Shown here in pieces: positions 34,551 through 46,478 of a DNA stretch of 64,000 nt. Each line of letters opens with the position of its first letter. Within the stretch, counting starts at the first letter, position 1. This stretch comes from Paraphysomonas bandaiensis (Eukaryota > Chrysophyceae). The notes under the pieces are model-generated. The model worked only from the letters and a program-made list of their open reading frames with translations. It was not told the origin of the DNA and searched no databases. The stretch lies in contig CBFFRP010000128.1 of the NCBI GenBank assembly GCA_965644295.1, forward strand, positions 1-64,000. The letters run 5' to 3'. The position numbers were made by a program, and so were the translations under genes.

Positions 34551-35002
34551 CTCCTCATACAGTTCCAGTCTACTAGTTTGTTCAAGTAATTGCGACTCAA
34601 ATTTATTTCTTTCTTCTTCTTGAGCTTTCTTCATCGCCTCTTTGAAGTGTGGACATCTTACTACTTGCCAACTGTTGCAACCAGGATTAAGCGCGAAGAC
34701 TTGATATAAACGCAAATGTAGTATCTAATAGATCATATTTACATAATTCGAAATAAACTTACATCAAACTTCTCGGTCAAGGCTTGCTTTTCATCTTGTA
34801 GTAATGAAATTTGCTTAGATTTCACTTCAATCTCAGGTGACGTCTTTTCATATATGCTTCTCTGAGGCAGTCGTGATATATCCCCTACTCTTTAATTAGA
34901 CACACATTGTTATACGTCATTGTGACTGACCAGATGACGTTTTGCTCAACCACTTCACTCGTTGCTCCTGATCACTTAACTTGAGCCATAAATTGTACAA
35001 TT
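34551..35002 (-). pseudogene. Truncated multi-exon coiled-coil gene fragment
   Basis: Three exon-like blocks in consistent phase, 35002-34931 (LYNLWLKLSDQEQRVKWL), 34861-34763 (YEKTSPEIEVKSKQISLLQ) and 34724-34551 (KEAMKKAQEEERNKFES), are separated by GT-AG introns of 69 and 38 bp. The coding style is coiled coil. No start or stop context is found, and upstream the sequence is cut off near 35066 by the TIR repeat copy 2. It is probably the relic of a larger gene; the family is unknown. Confidence 0.45.
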
Positions 35003-35065
35003 CTGTAGCCTACATTTCCTCCCTGTAGCCTACATCGGTCCAACTTACAGACAGCCTATGGATAG

Positions 35066-35565
35066 TGCCACATTCTGAGAGCGTACCCTAGTGATGTTAG
35101 TGAAGTGCTAAGTAACGTATAGATTATAAATTAAAATCTCAGCGTATTGTTTGTGGGTCGGCACCAAGAACACTCTAGCTAGATCTACACTATACTTGCA
35201 TAGCCTATATGAGATTACAAGAAACCCCGCGCATTCTAGGGGAGGGAGGGGGGGGTGGCCAATGTCACACTAGACCTATACTGAGTCATGCATGGTCACG
35301 AGAATCTTTGTTAGATAATAATGGGAAGATACACATGGTCCTACTAGATCTGCGCGAATTACATATATAAAAATCATGCATAGTTATGAGAAATCCCGCG
35401 TAATCTCAGCAAAGGTTAACACAGGTGGGGGAGCAACAGAATCTGCGCGTGATCTATGTGGTCTGTTACGTTGGGTGGGTGGGCAGTAGAATCAGTGCTA
35501 TATATCGGTATTTTAGGTGGTGCACCAGCCAACCTACACTATGGCCACGCCCTTGGAATGGGGCA
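35066..35565. mobile_element. TIR repeat family (TGCCCCATTC), copy 2
   Basis: A 500-bp copy of the element at 29833, with ends TGCCACATTCTGAG and CTTGGAATGGGGCA. It differs from copy 1 by several small deletions but keeps the internal duplication and the G-rich block. It abuts the truncated gene fragment. From 35566 to 35863 I see nothing else. Confidence 0.75.
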
Positions 35566-35863
35566 AATTCAACTACTGTTATACTAGTAAGAAGTAATGG
35601 AATTGTACTATGCATATATATAATATTGTGTGTTCCACATGGATACTATGTAAATGCACCCTATATCTTCGTCGCACACACTAAAACATTCGAAGAGAGC
35701 TCTAATGACCACGCTTAAGGATCTTAATTGTTAGTGCAGTAGCAACATATGTATATCACTATATCCGCAATAACAAACTCCAATGACAACTACTATTTCG
35801 TCGTAGCTACAAAAGAGCAGCATATTCATCACTGCACTACTAGGTCTGGGACAAAAAAACTAC

Positions 35864-38307
35864 CTAATTGTGGAACTTCTTTCCCGATGCCGCGTAGTCT
35901 TTCAAAAGTTGACATGGCTCGAACTGAGGTCCGTGCTTATCTCTGAACTCATACATTCGATCCACCATCTTCTGCGTACCAGTGATATCAAGCATACGGA
36001 AGGGTCCACCAAGGAATGGGGGGAAGCCAATTCCAAAGACTGCGCCGATGTCTCCGTCTGCAGGGGCGCGGATAATTCCATCCTGAAGACAATAGGCGGC
36101 TTCGTTGATGAATCGAGAAATCAATCTGCGCTGAATCTCTTCTGCAGGAATCACCTTAGAGTTTGCTTCTGGAAGGACCTCTTTCAAAGCAGTGAGCATC
36201 TCTGGGTTGAGTTGCTTCTTTGCATTCTTTTTCGCATCCTTTGGATAAAGGTAGAAACCTTTGCCAGATTTACGTCCGAGCCAGCCTTTCTCAATCATCA
36301 CAGAAAGCATAGCACTGTCACCCCCTTCCATGCGAACTCCCAAGTCTGCATTAGAGAGGAATTCCGATACCTTGTATGACACATCGATTCCGACCTCATC
36401 GGAAAGTGTAATAGGCCCAACAGGCATGCCGAAGTCCTTCATTGACTTGTCCAAAAGCTCTAGCTGGACACCCTCCTTGACAAGGGCCGACACTTCCGTG
36501 GTGAATGGTCCCAAACATCTGTTGACATAAAATCCAGGCACATCCTTGACAAGGATAGGTGTTTTGCCCTGTTTACTTCCGACCTCCATGGCTGCAGCCG
36601 CAACCTCTGGTGCAGTTTTATCATGGGTAATAATTTCCAGTAACGGCATCATTGGAACAGGAGAAAAGTAGTGCATACCAATAACCCTCTCCGGATGCTT
36701 GGCACCCTCTGCTATTCGGGTAATTGGAATAGCACTTGTGTTTGTCGCGAAAACGCAGTCCTTCGGTATGATCTCCTCCATCTCCTGGAGCACTTTGTGC
36801 TTCACACCCAAATCTTCAAACACTGCTTCGATGACCATATCTGCATGTCCAAAATGTTTTGGCCATGCGGGGGCCGAGTCGTGCATTGGTAAAACGCGAG
36901 AGGTGGTGGTGCAGAACTCGTGGTTTGTCATACGCTTCTTCTTGAGCTTCTGTTTCAGGTTTTTCACAATCATTGCCTCGCCCCTACTAGCAGCTGCAGC
37001 ATCTTTATCTTTCAGGAAAACACGGTACTTGCCGTTGGCTGCAGATACTTCAGCAATACCCGCACCCATTAGTCCTGCCCCTAGCACACCAATATTCTGA
37101 ATTTCTCTCTTGGGCTTTCCGAAATCGTGTTTCTTGACCGCATTCATACCGTGAAAGACTCCAACCAGGGCAGCAGATTCTGGGGTTGCTGCCAGCATTG
37201 CAAACTTGCTTGCTTCATACTCCAGGGCCTCCATCTTTGGTTTACCGTAGTTCGATTTCAGAACGTCAAGAATAGCGTAAGCAGCCGGGTAGTGTCCTCC
37301 GGTATTCTTATCGACCATTTTCTTTGCTTCAGAGAACATGTACGACCGACCGAAAGGAACATCCTCAACAACCCGTGCGATGATATCCTTCTTGCGTTGA
37401 CGGGGCTTTACCTTACCGGAAGCAAGGCCTTTGGCTTGTTCAATAGCAACGCTCTCCAACGAGGCAGGGTCAACGACCTACACGACAGGACGGGTTCCAT
37501 TAAATGCATTGACCATATAATGCATTCCGGAAAAAACTGTAGCACATATCAAAACTTACCAAGTCAACAAGTCCTATCTTCTTTGCCTTATCCGGTCGTA
37601 CATTCTTTCCGGTAAGAATCATATCCAGCGCCGTCTGATATCCAACCAATAGAGGAAGGTGGTAAGTTCCAGCCATACCTGGCATGATACCGAGTTTCAC
37701 TTCGGGCAGACCAAGGACTGTTTTTTTGGAGGTAGTGGCAATGCGGTAATCACAGTACATAGCCCATTCTAAACCCCCTCCGAGGGCGGATCCATTAATT
37801 GCAGACACAAATGGAATACCAGTTTTTTTCTTGACATCAGCAAAGAATTCATGGGCCTTCATGCAGATGTCTTTCAACTCAGCTTTATTTTCAATACTTT
37901 TGATCTATAAATAGCTCATCAATGAATAGTAATAAATTAATAGATACGTAAATATACCATATCAATATCTGCTCCGGCAATAAAATTATCACTCTTGGAT
38001 GAGATAAACACCACCGCCTTAACATCTTTGTTCCCCACGACCTTATTCATCATAATGTCCTCCGCATCCTTCTGAAACCCGGCCGATATGGTGTTCATTT
38101 TCCCCGGACCATTGAACCGAACTATAAGACAGTCATGTTATGTTTCAAGTGGATCTCATTGTATCGTAACGTACCGATAGCCACACCATCCTTTACCTCA
38201 AAGTTATCGAAGTACTGATACTCACGGGCAGAGTTACACAGAGCACGCAGTGCACTAGAGGTGCGATGCTTCCCAATAGTTTGAATACCACGACGAAGAG
38301 AGAGCAT
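35864..38307 (-). CDS. HADHA: Mitochondrial trifunctional enzyme alpha subunit (enoyl-CoA hydratase / 3-hydroxyacyl-CoA dehydrogenase)
   Basis: Exons 38307-38175, 38121-37958, 37904-37560 and 37477-35864 give 751 residues (human 763). An Arg/Ser-rich mitochondrial presequence is followed by the hydratase domain: IAGADID, oxyanion-hole [10 protein letters not shown] and both catalytic glutamates ([13 protein letters not shown]). The dehydrogenase follows, with NAD site [14 protein letters not shown], catalytic His in IGMHYFSP and GFYVNRC, and two C-terminal helical domains ([30 protein letters not shown]). It carries out steps 2 and 3 of long-chain beta-oxidation in the mitochondrion. The C-terminus KKFHN matches the family end. 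It is divergent from mS26, 677 bp apart. Confidence 0.96.
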
Positions 38308-38359
38308 GCTGTAGTTAATGTTGTGAACGATGTGCTGAGTGCATAACCACATCACTCCT

Positions 38360-38984
38360 CTGCATACCTGCTGCTGTCGCTGTATACTATACAGACATAC
38401 ATACAGCAGCAGTACACACACATATACATGCATACAGAGAGATGCACACCTCACACATATATACACATACACAGAATGCTGCATACGTATATACATACAT
38501 ACATCTATATGCGGCGAAGATCACCACTTTTTTTTTGCATTTTCACTGCAATATTACGGGCTACCTTTCCTGCCTCGTTAATAACATAATGAAATTTAAC
38601 CGGATAGCAGTCCGGGATGGTTTCGTCCCCTACCTGTTCAGATACAATTTATATTACGGGCTACAGATTGCAGCCACTCTCTCCTCCGCTCACATACCAA
38701 CGGATAGATATCCGCTATTTCTCCCGGTTGTTGTGGAGTATATACGCATTGCAATATACAGCAGTATAAAAACTCCATCCAGTTGTATGCCCAGCATACA
38801 TACATACATAGCATACAGAGTATGCCCCTCTATACTATTTACCAGTCAATCCATACACTCCCTACTCTGCTGTATACACCCCCCTCACATCACATACATA
38901 TATACATACACAGCCTGCAGTTGATCACTATTATTAACCCACTGAAACCACGCGATGCTATAAATCCCCTCCAATATAATTATA
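38360..38984. promoter_or_regulatory. Divergent promoter region HADHA / mS26
   Basis: This 0.6-kb shared upstream region carries repeated (CATA)n tracts, GCTGCTGT and ATACAGCAG-type motifs (about 38368, 38399, 38757, 38869), and two copies of ATTACGGGCTAC (38553 and 38653). No gene is supported within it. Confidence 0.4.
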
Positions 38985-40600
38985 ATGCAGAGGTTTAGTG
39001 GCTTATTCCGAGCATCCTCAGGGGGTCGATCTCTGTTCGTGGTGAGTGCACTGCACAGTGTGTGTGTGTAGAAATATTTATATATATGTCTGTACAGTCC
39101 CCTCAATTAACACGATCGTTATGCCTCATAACAAAGAAAGAATACATCAATCAGCGGGATTTATATAATCAGCAGGTAATGTGGGATTATCTCATGCGTT
39201 TGATGTGATTTAATGGTTGTACAGTTGACCGATTTGAGGAAGCAGTGGGCTGCTGACTACAGTGCAGAGCAGGAGCGTCTTGATGAAGAGAAAAGGTGCG
39301 TAAGGTTATTAATATAATATTGTGGTTGATGGTAAAAATAGATTGGAAATTGAGCGCGCTATATTGCGTAAAGCTATTCGGCTTCGCGAAAAGAGACAAG
39401 ATTCAGAGCGTCGGAATGAATTGAAGCGTATTGCCATGGAGAAAATTCGCTTGAACTATCGGTATGCACACTGCAATGCCGTGATATAATTTACTGACAT
39501 ATGGCATGTGAATCGCTATAGTGAGCATCTAGCGCGTCTTTCAGTGCGTGCTAAACAAAAGGATGAAGTCCGTCGGGCACGTCTCCAGCGACTTATTGAA
39601 CAATTAGAGGCCGAGAGCAAGTACTGGATTACTCCCCAGAATATGGAAGAAAAAATCACTGAAGAATTATTTCAAAAGCCCTGTACAACTGGGGTAGTCA
39701 CCAAGTATAGTGAATTTTGGCGGTACTATTGCCGTTCTTCTAATGTCAACCGCACGCTGATTCAAATCATGCAAGACATGAATGAAACCCCCGGGTCTGA
39801 CAGTAGGACCGACTCAGTGCGTGCTCGTATGGAAGAACGAGCTCGAAAGAATACGATGCGCAAGGAGGCAATTGCTCATATGCTTAACGGTATGATTGGT
39901 ACAGGAAAGGATCGAGAACGGTATGAGGAGTTCGTGGATGGGTTCAGCTCATTTGTGGAGAAATCCGCTGGCCCTGTCGGCAGTGAAGAGAGCGGTAAAT
40001 TCGAAAACGGTACTAAACTGCCAGATTTGAATAATCTTACAAGAACCGATATGATGGAACTGTTTGGAGACTCAACGGTACATTTGTTGTTTATGAATGT
40101 TAGAATTTTCTCATCCATTCATGTGATAATCGCAGGATGAATTCAGCACTCAGCAACTGAAGGATGAGCTGGATAAGATCCTCGGGGATCGAGAGGAACT
40201 TTTCCCAAAAAAATCATCGGCTGCTAAAGAGTTGTTTCCAATGGATGATTCGGATTCAGAATCCGACAGTAGCAGTGATGATGAACATGAGGTTACCCGA
40301 TCTGATTCCCCACTCCCAAGAGACGACAACGTAGGAGAGGAGTTGGACACCTCCTCCGGCAGCAGTGATGAAGGGGAAGATGATACCTCTGAAGATTCAT
40401 CTTCTGAAAGCTCGTCCGACGACTCTGAGGATTCAAGTGACGAGATCGAGGATGACAGGAAAATGTATGCTACCGCTGATGCCGCAAGTGTGGAGGAACT
40501 CATTGAAGACGTTGAATTTGTGGATGAAAACGACGTGGATGCAGTTAGAGTATTATATGAGAAAATTAAGCGGAAAGCACTCAATCAACAGCAATTCTGA
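38985..40600 (+). CDS. MRPS26: Mitochondrial small-subunit ribosomal protein mS26, with acidic C-terminal extension
   Basis: Exons 38985-39041, 39098-39175, 39225-39295, 39342-39461, 39522-40077 and 40136-40600 give 448 residues. An Arg/Ser-rich presequence (MQRFSGLFRASSGGRSLFV) leads into the highly charged long helix of mS26 (LRKQWAADYSAEQERLDEEK to RRARLQRLIEQLEAESKYWI), ending in the conserved WITPQNMEEKI. Animal mS26 stops soon after this (about 205 aa). Here about 240 more residues follow, ending in a Ser/Asp/Glu-rich stretch (SDSESDSSSDDEHE). The helix is well conserved but low in complexity, so the family call is likely rather than certain. Confidence 0.7.
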
Positions 40601-40909
40601 GCAGTGCACGAGAATCTCAGTATATGGTTTGCGCTGCTGCCCCATCCTTCCTAATAATTAAGTCATCATAACAACGAGTATCATCTCATTAGTGCTTTAT
40701 TTCACCCAGGACCCAGTATATTGTCATTATCACAACTCGCTGTGGACAAACTTAGCTATTAGTGGAGTCAAATTACACGTATAATAAGTATGCAGATGTC
40801 AGAAGTAGAGCTAGTACTCGTGCTTCGAAAGGGCAATACTATTTTTTCACGAAACTACTCCGATCTGCAAGAATACTACCGAACTTATTCTAATCGATCA
40901 CTGCCACAG

Positions 40910-41213
40910 TACTTATCAGGGATAGGGAACAATATATAATACTATTGTTAGATAGCTTTCCATCAATAGTATTGATCATGGAGTTTTTAAACCGGCCCTA
41001 CAATACTATTGCAATAAATTGCAATATATTGTCATATATCATATATTAGTACGACTAAAATCAGCAAGTAAACACATCCGGAGTTTTTAGTACTTGCCAT
41101 TTTAAGGTCTAAGGTCACTTAGTCTTGATAATCAGACCCACTACTCTTAACTGATTAAAAGTTTCCTCATACTCATCCTCTGAGCCATCATCGGTGACAT
41201 CATCACCACCATA
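40910..41213. repeat. hAT-like end fragments
   Basis: CAGGGATAGGGAACAATATATAATACTATTG at 40918 and AAACCGGCCCT ending at about 41010 resemble ends at 4985-5108 and 50383 (CAGGGCCGGTCAATATATTG). ATTGCAATATATTG motifs recur. These are MITE-like fragments. The stretch 40601-40909 has no gene. Confidence 0.45.
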
Positions 41214-41531
41214 TTAATTCAATATTGATTGAAAAATCCTTGCATCCGGCCACAACTGTCGGTTAGCTTTCAGAAACAACAGCATATTAAGTGTAGTAGG
41301 ATGCATACGTTTGTGCAACACTCATATTATCAGTTTTGCTGCGCTGAACAGGCGTTCACATGTATTGGAAGTACATACTACATGACTCGTGCACCTGTAC
41401 TTAGATATTTCAACTTTCCGTTTCTTAAATTTTTGAGCTGATTGAAGAATTTTCTCCACATATCCAACTTCTACTTCATCGTCCTCTATATTGTTGCAAT
41501 AATCACTGTCTGAACGGAGATTTATATACAT
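41214..41531 (-). pseudogene. hAT transposase C-terminal remnant with one in-frame stop
   Basis: Minus-strand reading gives an acidic segment (NNIEDDEVEVGY), then SNTCERLFSAAKLII, one TGA, then in the same frame VLHKRMHPTTLNMLLFLKAN and RQLWPDA, the complete hAT dimerisation signature. No upstream transposase core is readable. An inverted end (ATTGCAATACAATATCCCTG, ending 41708) probably marks the element's edge. Confidence 0.75.
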
Positions 41532-41708
41532 GGACTTATATTTTTACCCTACAGTTAAGAATATTTCTGTATATTTTGCCTATCGTAATATTGATTGCAA
41601 TATATTGCAATATATTGTGAGTTACTTTAACAGAAACAATATTGATAGAATATTTGACCAGTCCACCAATAAATATATTGTACTATGTATTGCAATACAA
41701 TATCCCTG

Positions 41709-42483
41709 CGGTATATATCAGTGTGAAGATGCTTCACTACTTATTCTTATAAAACCCCAATATGTAAAACATGTACTGAAATGCTCACGCAACACTATAC
41801 TTCATACAACAGGAGTAGATGATGCAGCAGTAGAACGAATCGTATCCATGTTTTCTTATTTTCATAAATATATTGGAATGAGACTTGATCGTACATTAAG
41901 TGATGTGTTATCAGATAGTTTATTTCAGAATGTGAAGAATGCACACTGCATGGGAGTTACTCACTAGTGCTCCTCGAAATATCACAGCCATAGATATGGA
42001 AAATCTTCTTACTGTTATGCAAACCTCACATTCATTTCTTCAACGTCCGGAAGACAACAACGTTGGTGTACATGAGTACGAACACGTCTTTTCACATTCA
42101 AGTCGTCTAGTTGTTGACCCATATAATTCCAGTGTATGCGCTGTTGCGGCAGAGAATATGAAACGGGAGCTCATTATTGCTGGTTTAACCGAACATATAA
42201 AATCTTTCTACTACTTGCTGTGGAAGCGGCTAAATATCGCACTGAATCGGTTGCACTGCTAAGGTTGAAAATCACGGAGTCCCTTCAATATACAAAAAGT
42301 TGTGCATACACCAAAAAACACCACCCCCAGAAAAATTGTTCTCTCCGGAAGTAATTGACATGTTACACAAGGAATTACAGTGCGAGAAAGAGTTATATCT
42401 TGTAGCTCAGTTGGCTATTTACAACCATACTATTGAGTCCGCCGATGCAGAATATCACAGGCTGTGCTCTGACATCTCGTGAG
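41709..42483 (+). pseudogene. Sulfotransferase-like pseudogene
   Basis: Four pieces in successive frames resemble a PAPS-dependent sulfotransferase C-terminal half: AAVERIVSMFSYFHKYIGM (like the 3'-phosphate motif RDPVERxxSxYYY, with its Arg-Asp-Pro lost), ENMKRELIIAGLTEHIKSFY (like 'ENLxxFxVVGLTExFxESL'), AKYRTESVALLRLK, and LFSPEVIDMLHKELQCEKEL (like 'LSPExxxxLxxxNxxDxxLY'). The frame shifts at about 41945, 42200 and 42325. The 5' part is missing and the sequence begins right after a hAT end. The family call is inferred from these motifs. Confidence 0.5.
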
Positions 42484-43045
42484 AAGGGACATATAAACCT
42501 CATAGAAATGTCGGTTTTATGTCAAGAAGTGCTAGAAGTTTATTGTCATATGGCTAGAGGTATCAACTGGCGTTATAGTATAGTTTTGCGTTAGTGAAAC
42601 GATATTGCTTTGAAGAAAATATTGATTATGAAGTGCATGTCAAGATGATGCCAGCGTCATTGTTAATATAATCGTAGTCAATGGTGTGCGTATACAATTG
42701 TGAAAGAACGGTTCGAAACGATTCTGTTATGTAGTGGCTTAATAATTCATCAGAGACCTACAATATGTTGCACCCGGTTTAGTGTGTATGGACAATATAT
42801 TTATAATAATATGCTACTCCAACATATCTCACTGAATAAGTACTTCCGCTTTGAAGGGAAGAATTCAATGCATTAGGCAGCAAATTTAATATAATTCAAG
42901 TTTACAATTCCTGATCGCTGTCTCAGTACACTATTACTGCTGACTCTATTAATTACCAAGCTACATCGAATGTGTGACAACATATCCCGCATATTCTTCA
43001 GGGTGACGACAGAGAGCGAGCTGGATCCTTGCTGGAACAGCGTCT

Positions 43046-43129
43046 GATCTGATTAGTTACAGGTAGAGGTCTGACTAGCATTCATCTAGCTACTAAGTTG
43101 GTACCTATTGCTAAATAACAATACTATCA
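43046..43129 (+). repeat. SINE-like dispersed repeat, copy E (5'-truncated)
   Basis: Only the 3' half is present: CTGATTAGTTACAGGTAGAGGTCTGACTAGCATTCATCTAGC and CCTATTGCTAAATAA. 5' truncation fits incomplete reverse transcription. The interval 42484-43045 shows no gene. Confidence 0.6.
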
Positions 43130-43326
43130 ATACTCTTGCTATATTTTCACAATGAAGAATAAATCTTTATGTCGTCTTCGGTGAAAATATAAAATTACTG
43201 TGCTCCATTCTGAGTTCATGTCCATTTGTAGTAGTTGTTATGATTAAATAAAGCACTCCATATGTAAATCCCGGTATTTCGTATATAGCATAATTCAAAC
43301 TACATCTGCACAAGCTGAGCCAATAC

Positions 43327-43650
43327 TGCCCCATTCCGAGAGCGTACCCTAGTGAAGTGCTAGTGTTAACTAAGCTAAGTTACGTATAGATTATTAATAA
43401 AAATCTGAGCGTATTGTTTGTGGGTCGGCACCAAGAACACTCTAGCTAGATCTACACTATACTTGCATAGCCTATATGAGATTACGAGAAACCCCGCGCA
43501 TTCTAGGGGAGGGAAGGGGGTGGCCAATGTCACACTAGACCTATACTGAGTCATGCATGGTCACGAGAAGTCCCGCGTAATCTCTGCAAAGGTTAGCACA
43601 GGTGGGGCACCAGCAAGCCTACACTATGGCCACGCCCTCGGAATGGGGCA
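43327..43650. mobile_element. TIR repeat family (TGCCCCATTC), copy 3 (deletion derivative)
   Basis: A 324-bp copy with perfect 14-bp inverted ends TGCCCCATTCCGAG / CTCGGAATGGGGCA. It lacks the middle of copies 1 and 2, so it is an internal-deletion derivative. No target duplication is obvious. The interval 43651-44149 shows no gene. Confidence 0.8.
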
Positions 43651-44149
43651 CATAGCATATGCGATATCACTGTTCAATCTACTGCTTATGTACATGTTCA
43701 TATGGATGGATGTAACAACGTGGACATGATGCTGGACGATGTTAGTACGCACAATCCCCCTCAGCACGATCCACACACATGTACAAGCAATGCACACCCA
43801 TATGGACATACACACACACTGTGACCACAGATGGACACAGTCGTACTTTATGCTATTTTTGTTACTTTTTTTTGTATTTTCTAAAATTTTAATTGAAATT
43901 TTCACCTCCATCTCCGCACTTGCCAACCAGCAGTTTAAAAAAATAGAAGACGAAATTTTCAGATGATCTGCCGACCAACAGTTAAAATCATCGTATATGT
44001 TTTTGTATATAGCATCTTGTGTAAAGAAAAAAAGTGAGATGTGAGCTGAGGGGATTGTTACGTACACCATAAGAGTGTGTCGTGGCATAACTCTTCATCA
44101 GTATCGAGCTCCATTTAGACGGGTAGACTCTATTGAATCTTACAGGGAG

Positions 44150-46022
44150 ATGGACGACATGAGCCATCGGTTCCTCGGAGAGGCCGAGGCGACAAGTGTC
44201 TTGTATAAGATCATTGCCAGCATGATATTTGTGACCATGTCTTTTTGTTTCTTCTTCCCGAACAATAGGTTCATTCCTTTAGATAGGAGAACTGCTGCTG
44301 CTATCTCTGGTACACTGTGCTATGTCACTCGTGCTTTTATCTTTCCCGACCATCGAATGGATGTCGAAGAGGCTGTAGATTTTGATGTGCTAGTTCTGCT
44401 GGCAGCCATCATGTGTATCAACTACATTGTAGTGAACCAGAAAGAAACTAAAGATGTGGTAGAATATGTTCAGAATCGTATCAAAGACAGTCCGAAGAAT
44501 GGTTTTTGGTTGGTTTCTGGTGCTGCATTTTTAGCTTCTCCGTTTCTCACTAATGACGGAGTCTGCCTTCTCTTTGTTGAGCCAATTTTAAACGCCTTTG
44601 ATTCACTTGAAGAAGAGAAAGAAGGCGGTGCGAAGTCTAGGGACGAAGACGATACCTTACAGGACCCAAATGAGTTTAAACTACAGCGTGGTGATGCGTT
44701 GTATTTTCTACTTGGCTTGGCCTGTTCATCTAATATTGGGAGTTCATTGACTTACACGGGAAATCCTCAGGTGCCATAACCGCTTGCGCTGCATACATAA
44801 TCTTACATTTGTTCTATTATTTTAGAATATGATTGTTTCTCAAGATGCTATAGATGTGATGCCTCCGTATTTGTTCTTGTTTTACATGTTGCTGCCGGCG
44901 GTCTCCAGTTGGCTCATCACACTTCTCTTCGTACAACGGTGCTGGACCAAATCACGTGAAATGAAATCGCGCGGTCTATCTCTCTTTAACCGCAATGCGC
45001 CGCCAGGGAAGCATTTCACGATTACCGGAAACCCGATGGTGGACAGTACTCATAGTAGTCTGGATGAATCGGGCTCTGTGTCTACCGATGTGGACGAGAG
45101 AGCCATTGAGATGGCTTCCGTTGACACTGAAAGGGCTATTGCTCTTCAGACTGCGATCAATGAACGCCGAGCTCGTAGAAGGCAGAAACCTCTTGATATT
45201 GTCATATTTAACAAGAAATCGGAAGATGAGGAGAGCAATGGGCATGCTGGCGAACGCAGCCCCCCTCCTAACACCATTATTCGTAAGGTCGCTAAGATCA
45301 TTGTTTCACCTTTCCCGTACGCTATGATGATCATCATGGCAGTCATGATTGCTCTTATTTTTGTGGACATCATGTCTATCGCTGGTTTGGTGTGTGTAAC
45401 AGCCGTTGTGATGACGATCTGCCTAGTGTTAGGCAATCACTGGCAAGGGCTTCCGATTTTTGGTGGCGATGAAACCGCCGCTCCTCTTACCGCCGAAGAG
45501 AAAGCTATGAACACATCGCTGTTTTTCGACGAGCTGTTTGACAGTATTGACTACTCGTTACTGATGATTTTCCTTGGTACTTTCATCGTAGTCGAGAATA
45601 TGGACTCGACTGGGATCCCGAAGTTGATTTGGGACAAAATTGTCGGCAAAACCCCTTTCGACACGTTTTCCTCTGTAGCAGGAATTTCAGCCTTTGTCTT
45701 GATTTCATCTCAGTTCCTCGGTAACGTGGCTGTTGTGCAGCTTGCGAAGCCGAATGTAGAGCCATTGGAGGATGCTGAGCGCAGATATGCGTGGGCAGTT
45801 ATCTCTTTCGTGGCTACTGTTGGGGGAAATTTGACGATCACCGGTTCGGCTGCAAATATTATTGTCGCCGAGAAGGCTGCTCGCATTGATCCCTCCTCTG
45901 CAATTGATTTCTTTAAGCACTATGCAGTGTGCTTTTGGGTTACGCTCTTCTCATGTATCATGGGTGCACTTATGATTACTGCTGTTGTTATGATGGATAA
46001 CAACCTCAGGGAGTCGTGGTAA
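44150..46022 (+). CDS. ArsB/NhaD-superfamily permease, Lsi2-like
   Basis: Exons 44150-44770 and 44826-46022 (55-bp intron) give 605 residues with about ten hydrophobic segments. Two inverted-repeat signature loops are clear: LTNDGVCLLFVEPIL with SNIGSSLTYTGNPQN in the first half, and GNVAVVQLAKPNV with GGNLTITGSAANIIVAEKA in the second. These are typical of the ion-transporter superfamily (ArsB arsenite pump, Lsi2 silicon exporter, P-protein). A cytoplasmic loop of ~120 residues rich in Arg/Glu splits the halves. It is a membrane efflux or exchange carrier; the substrate (arsenite, silicate, Na+/H+) cannot be told. The start at 44150 is the first ATG in frame. Confidence 0.8.
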
Positions 46023-46478
46023 TATATGGAAGGTGCTATTATGATAATAACTCAATCAAGAAATCGTAGTATGTCTGAAAGGAAGAGTGCAACGAGTGGC
46101 TTAGCGATACACTCTTATGTTTTCATTTCCTGTATGCGTAATAATTAAAGTATGGTTATCGCCTAAATGTCCAGTGTAGCTATTTCTCAGCACATCAGAA
46201 CACAATAAATAAATACACCTACAACGTTTTCTACTGAAAGCATCAACACACTATACCACATATTTTAAATGTAGATGCTGTCAACTCTTTCCTAGGCAAC
46301 TCAGGAATAGGGAAAAATATACAATTACTGAAAACTTATCATGAGAATGTCTCAAAGCGTTGGGTATTGATTCAACGTACGACTTATTACAACGCAAAAA
46401 CAAGAGTGATAAAACAATACAGTAAACGGTACACGGTTCCAAGAAAAAAAGTCCACTTGAGCTAGAGAATAAAGGTAT
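46023..46478. other. Intergenic, 3' ends of convergent genes
   Basis: AT-rich spacer between the convergent permease and MAPEG genes, with AATAAA-like sites. No gene or repeat recognised. Confidence 0.5.

Noticed and set aside
42700-42730. tRNA B-box-like GGTTCGAAACG
   Set aside because: No A box, no cloverleaf and no terminator nearby. A scan by eye found no convincing tRNA anywhere in the window.
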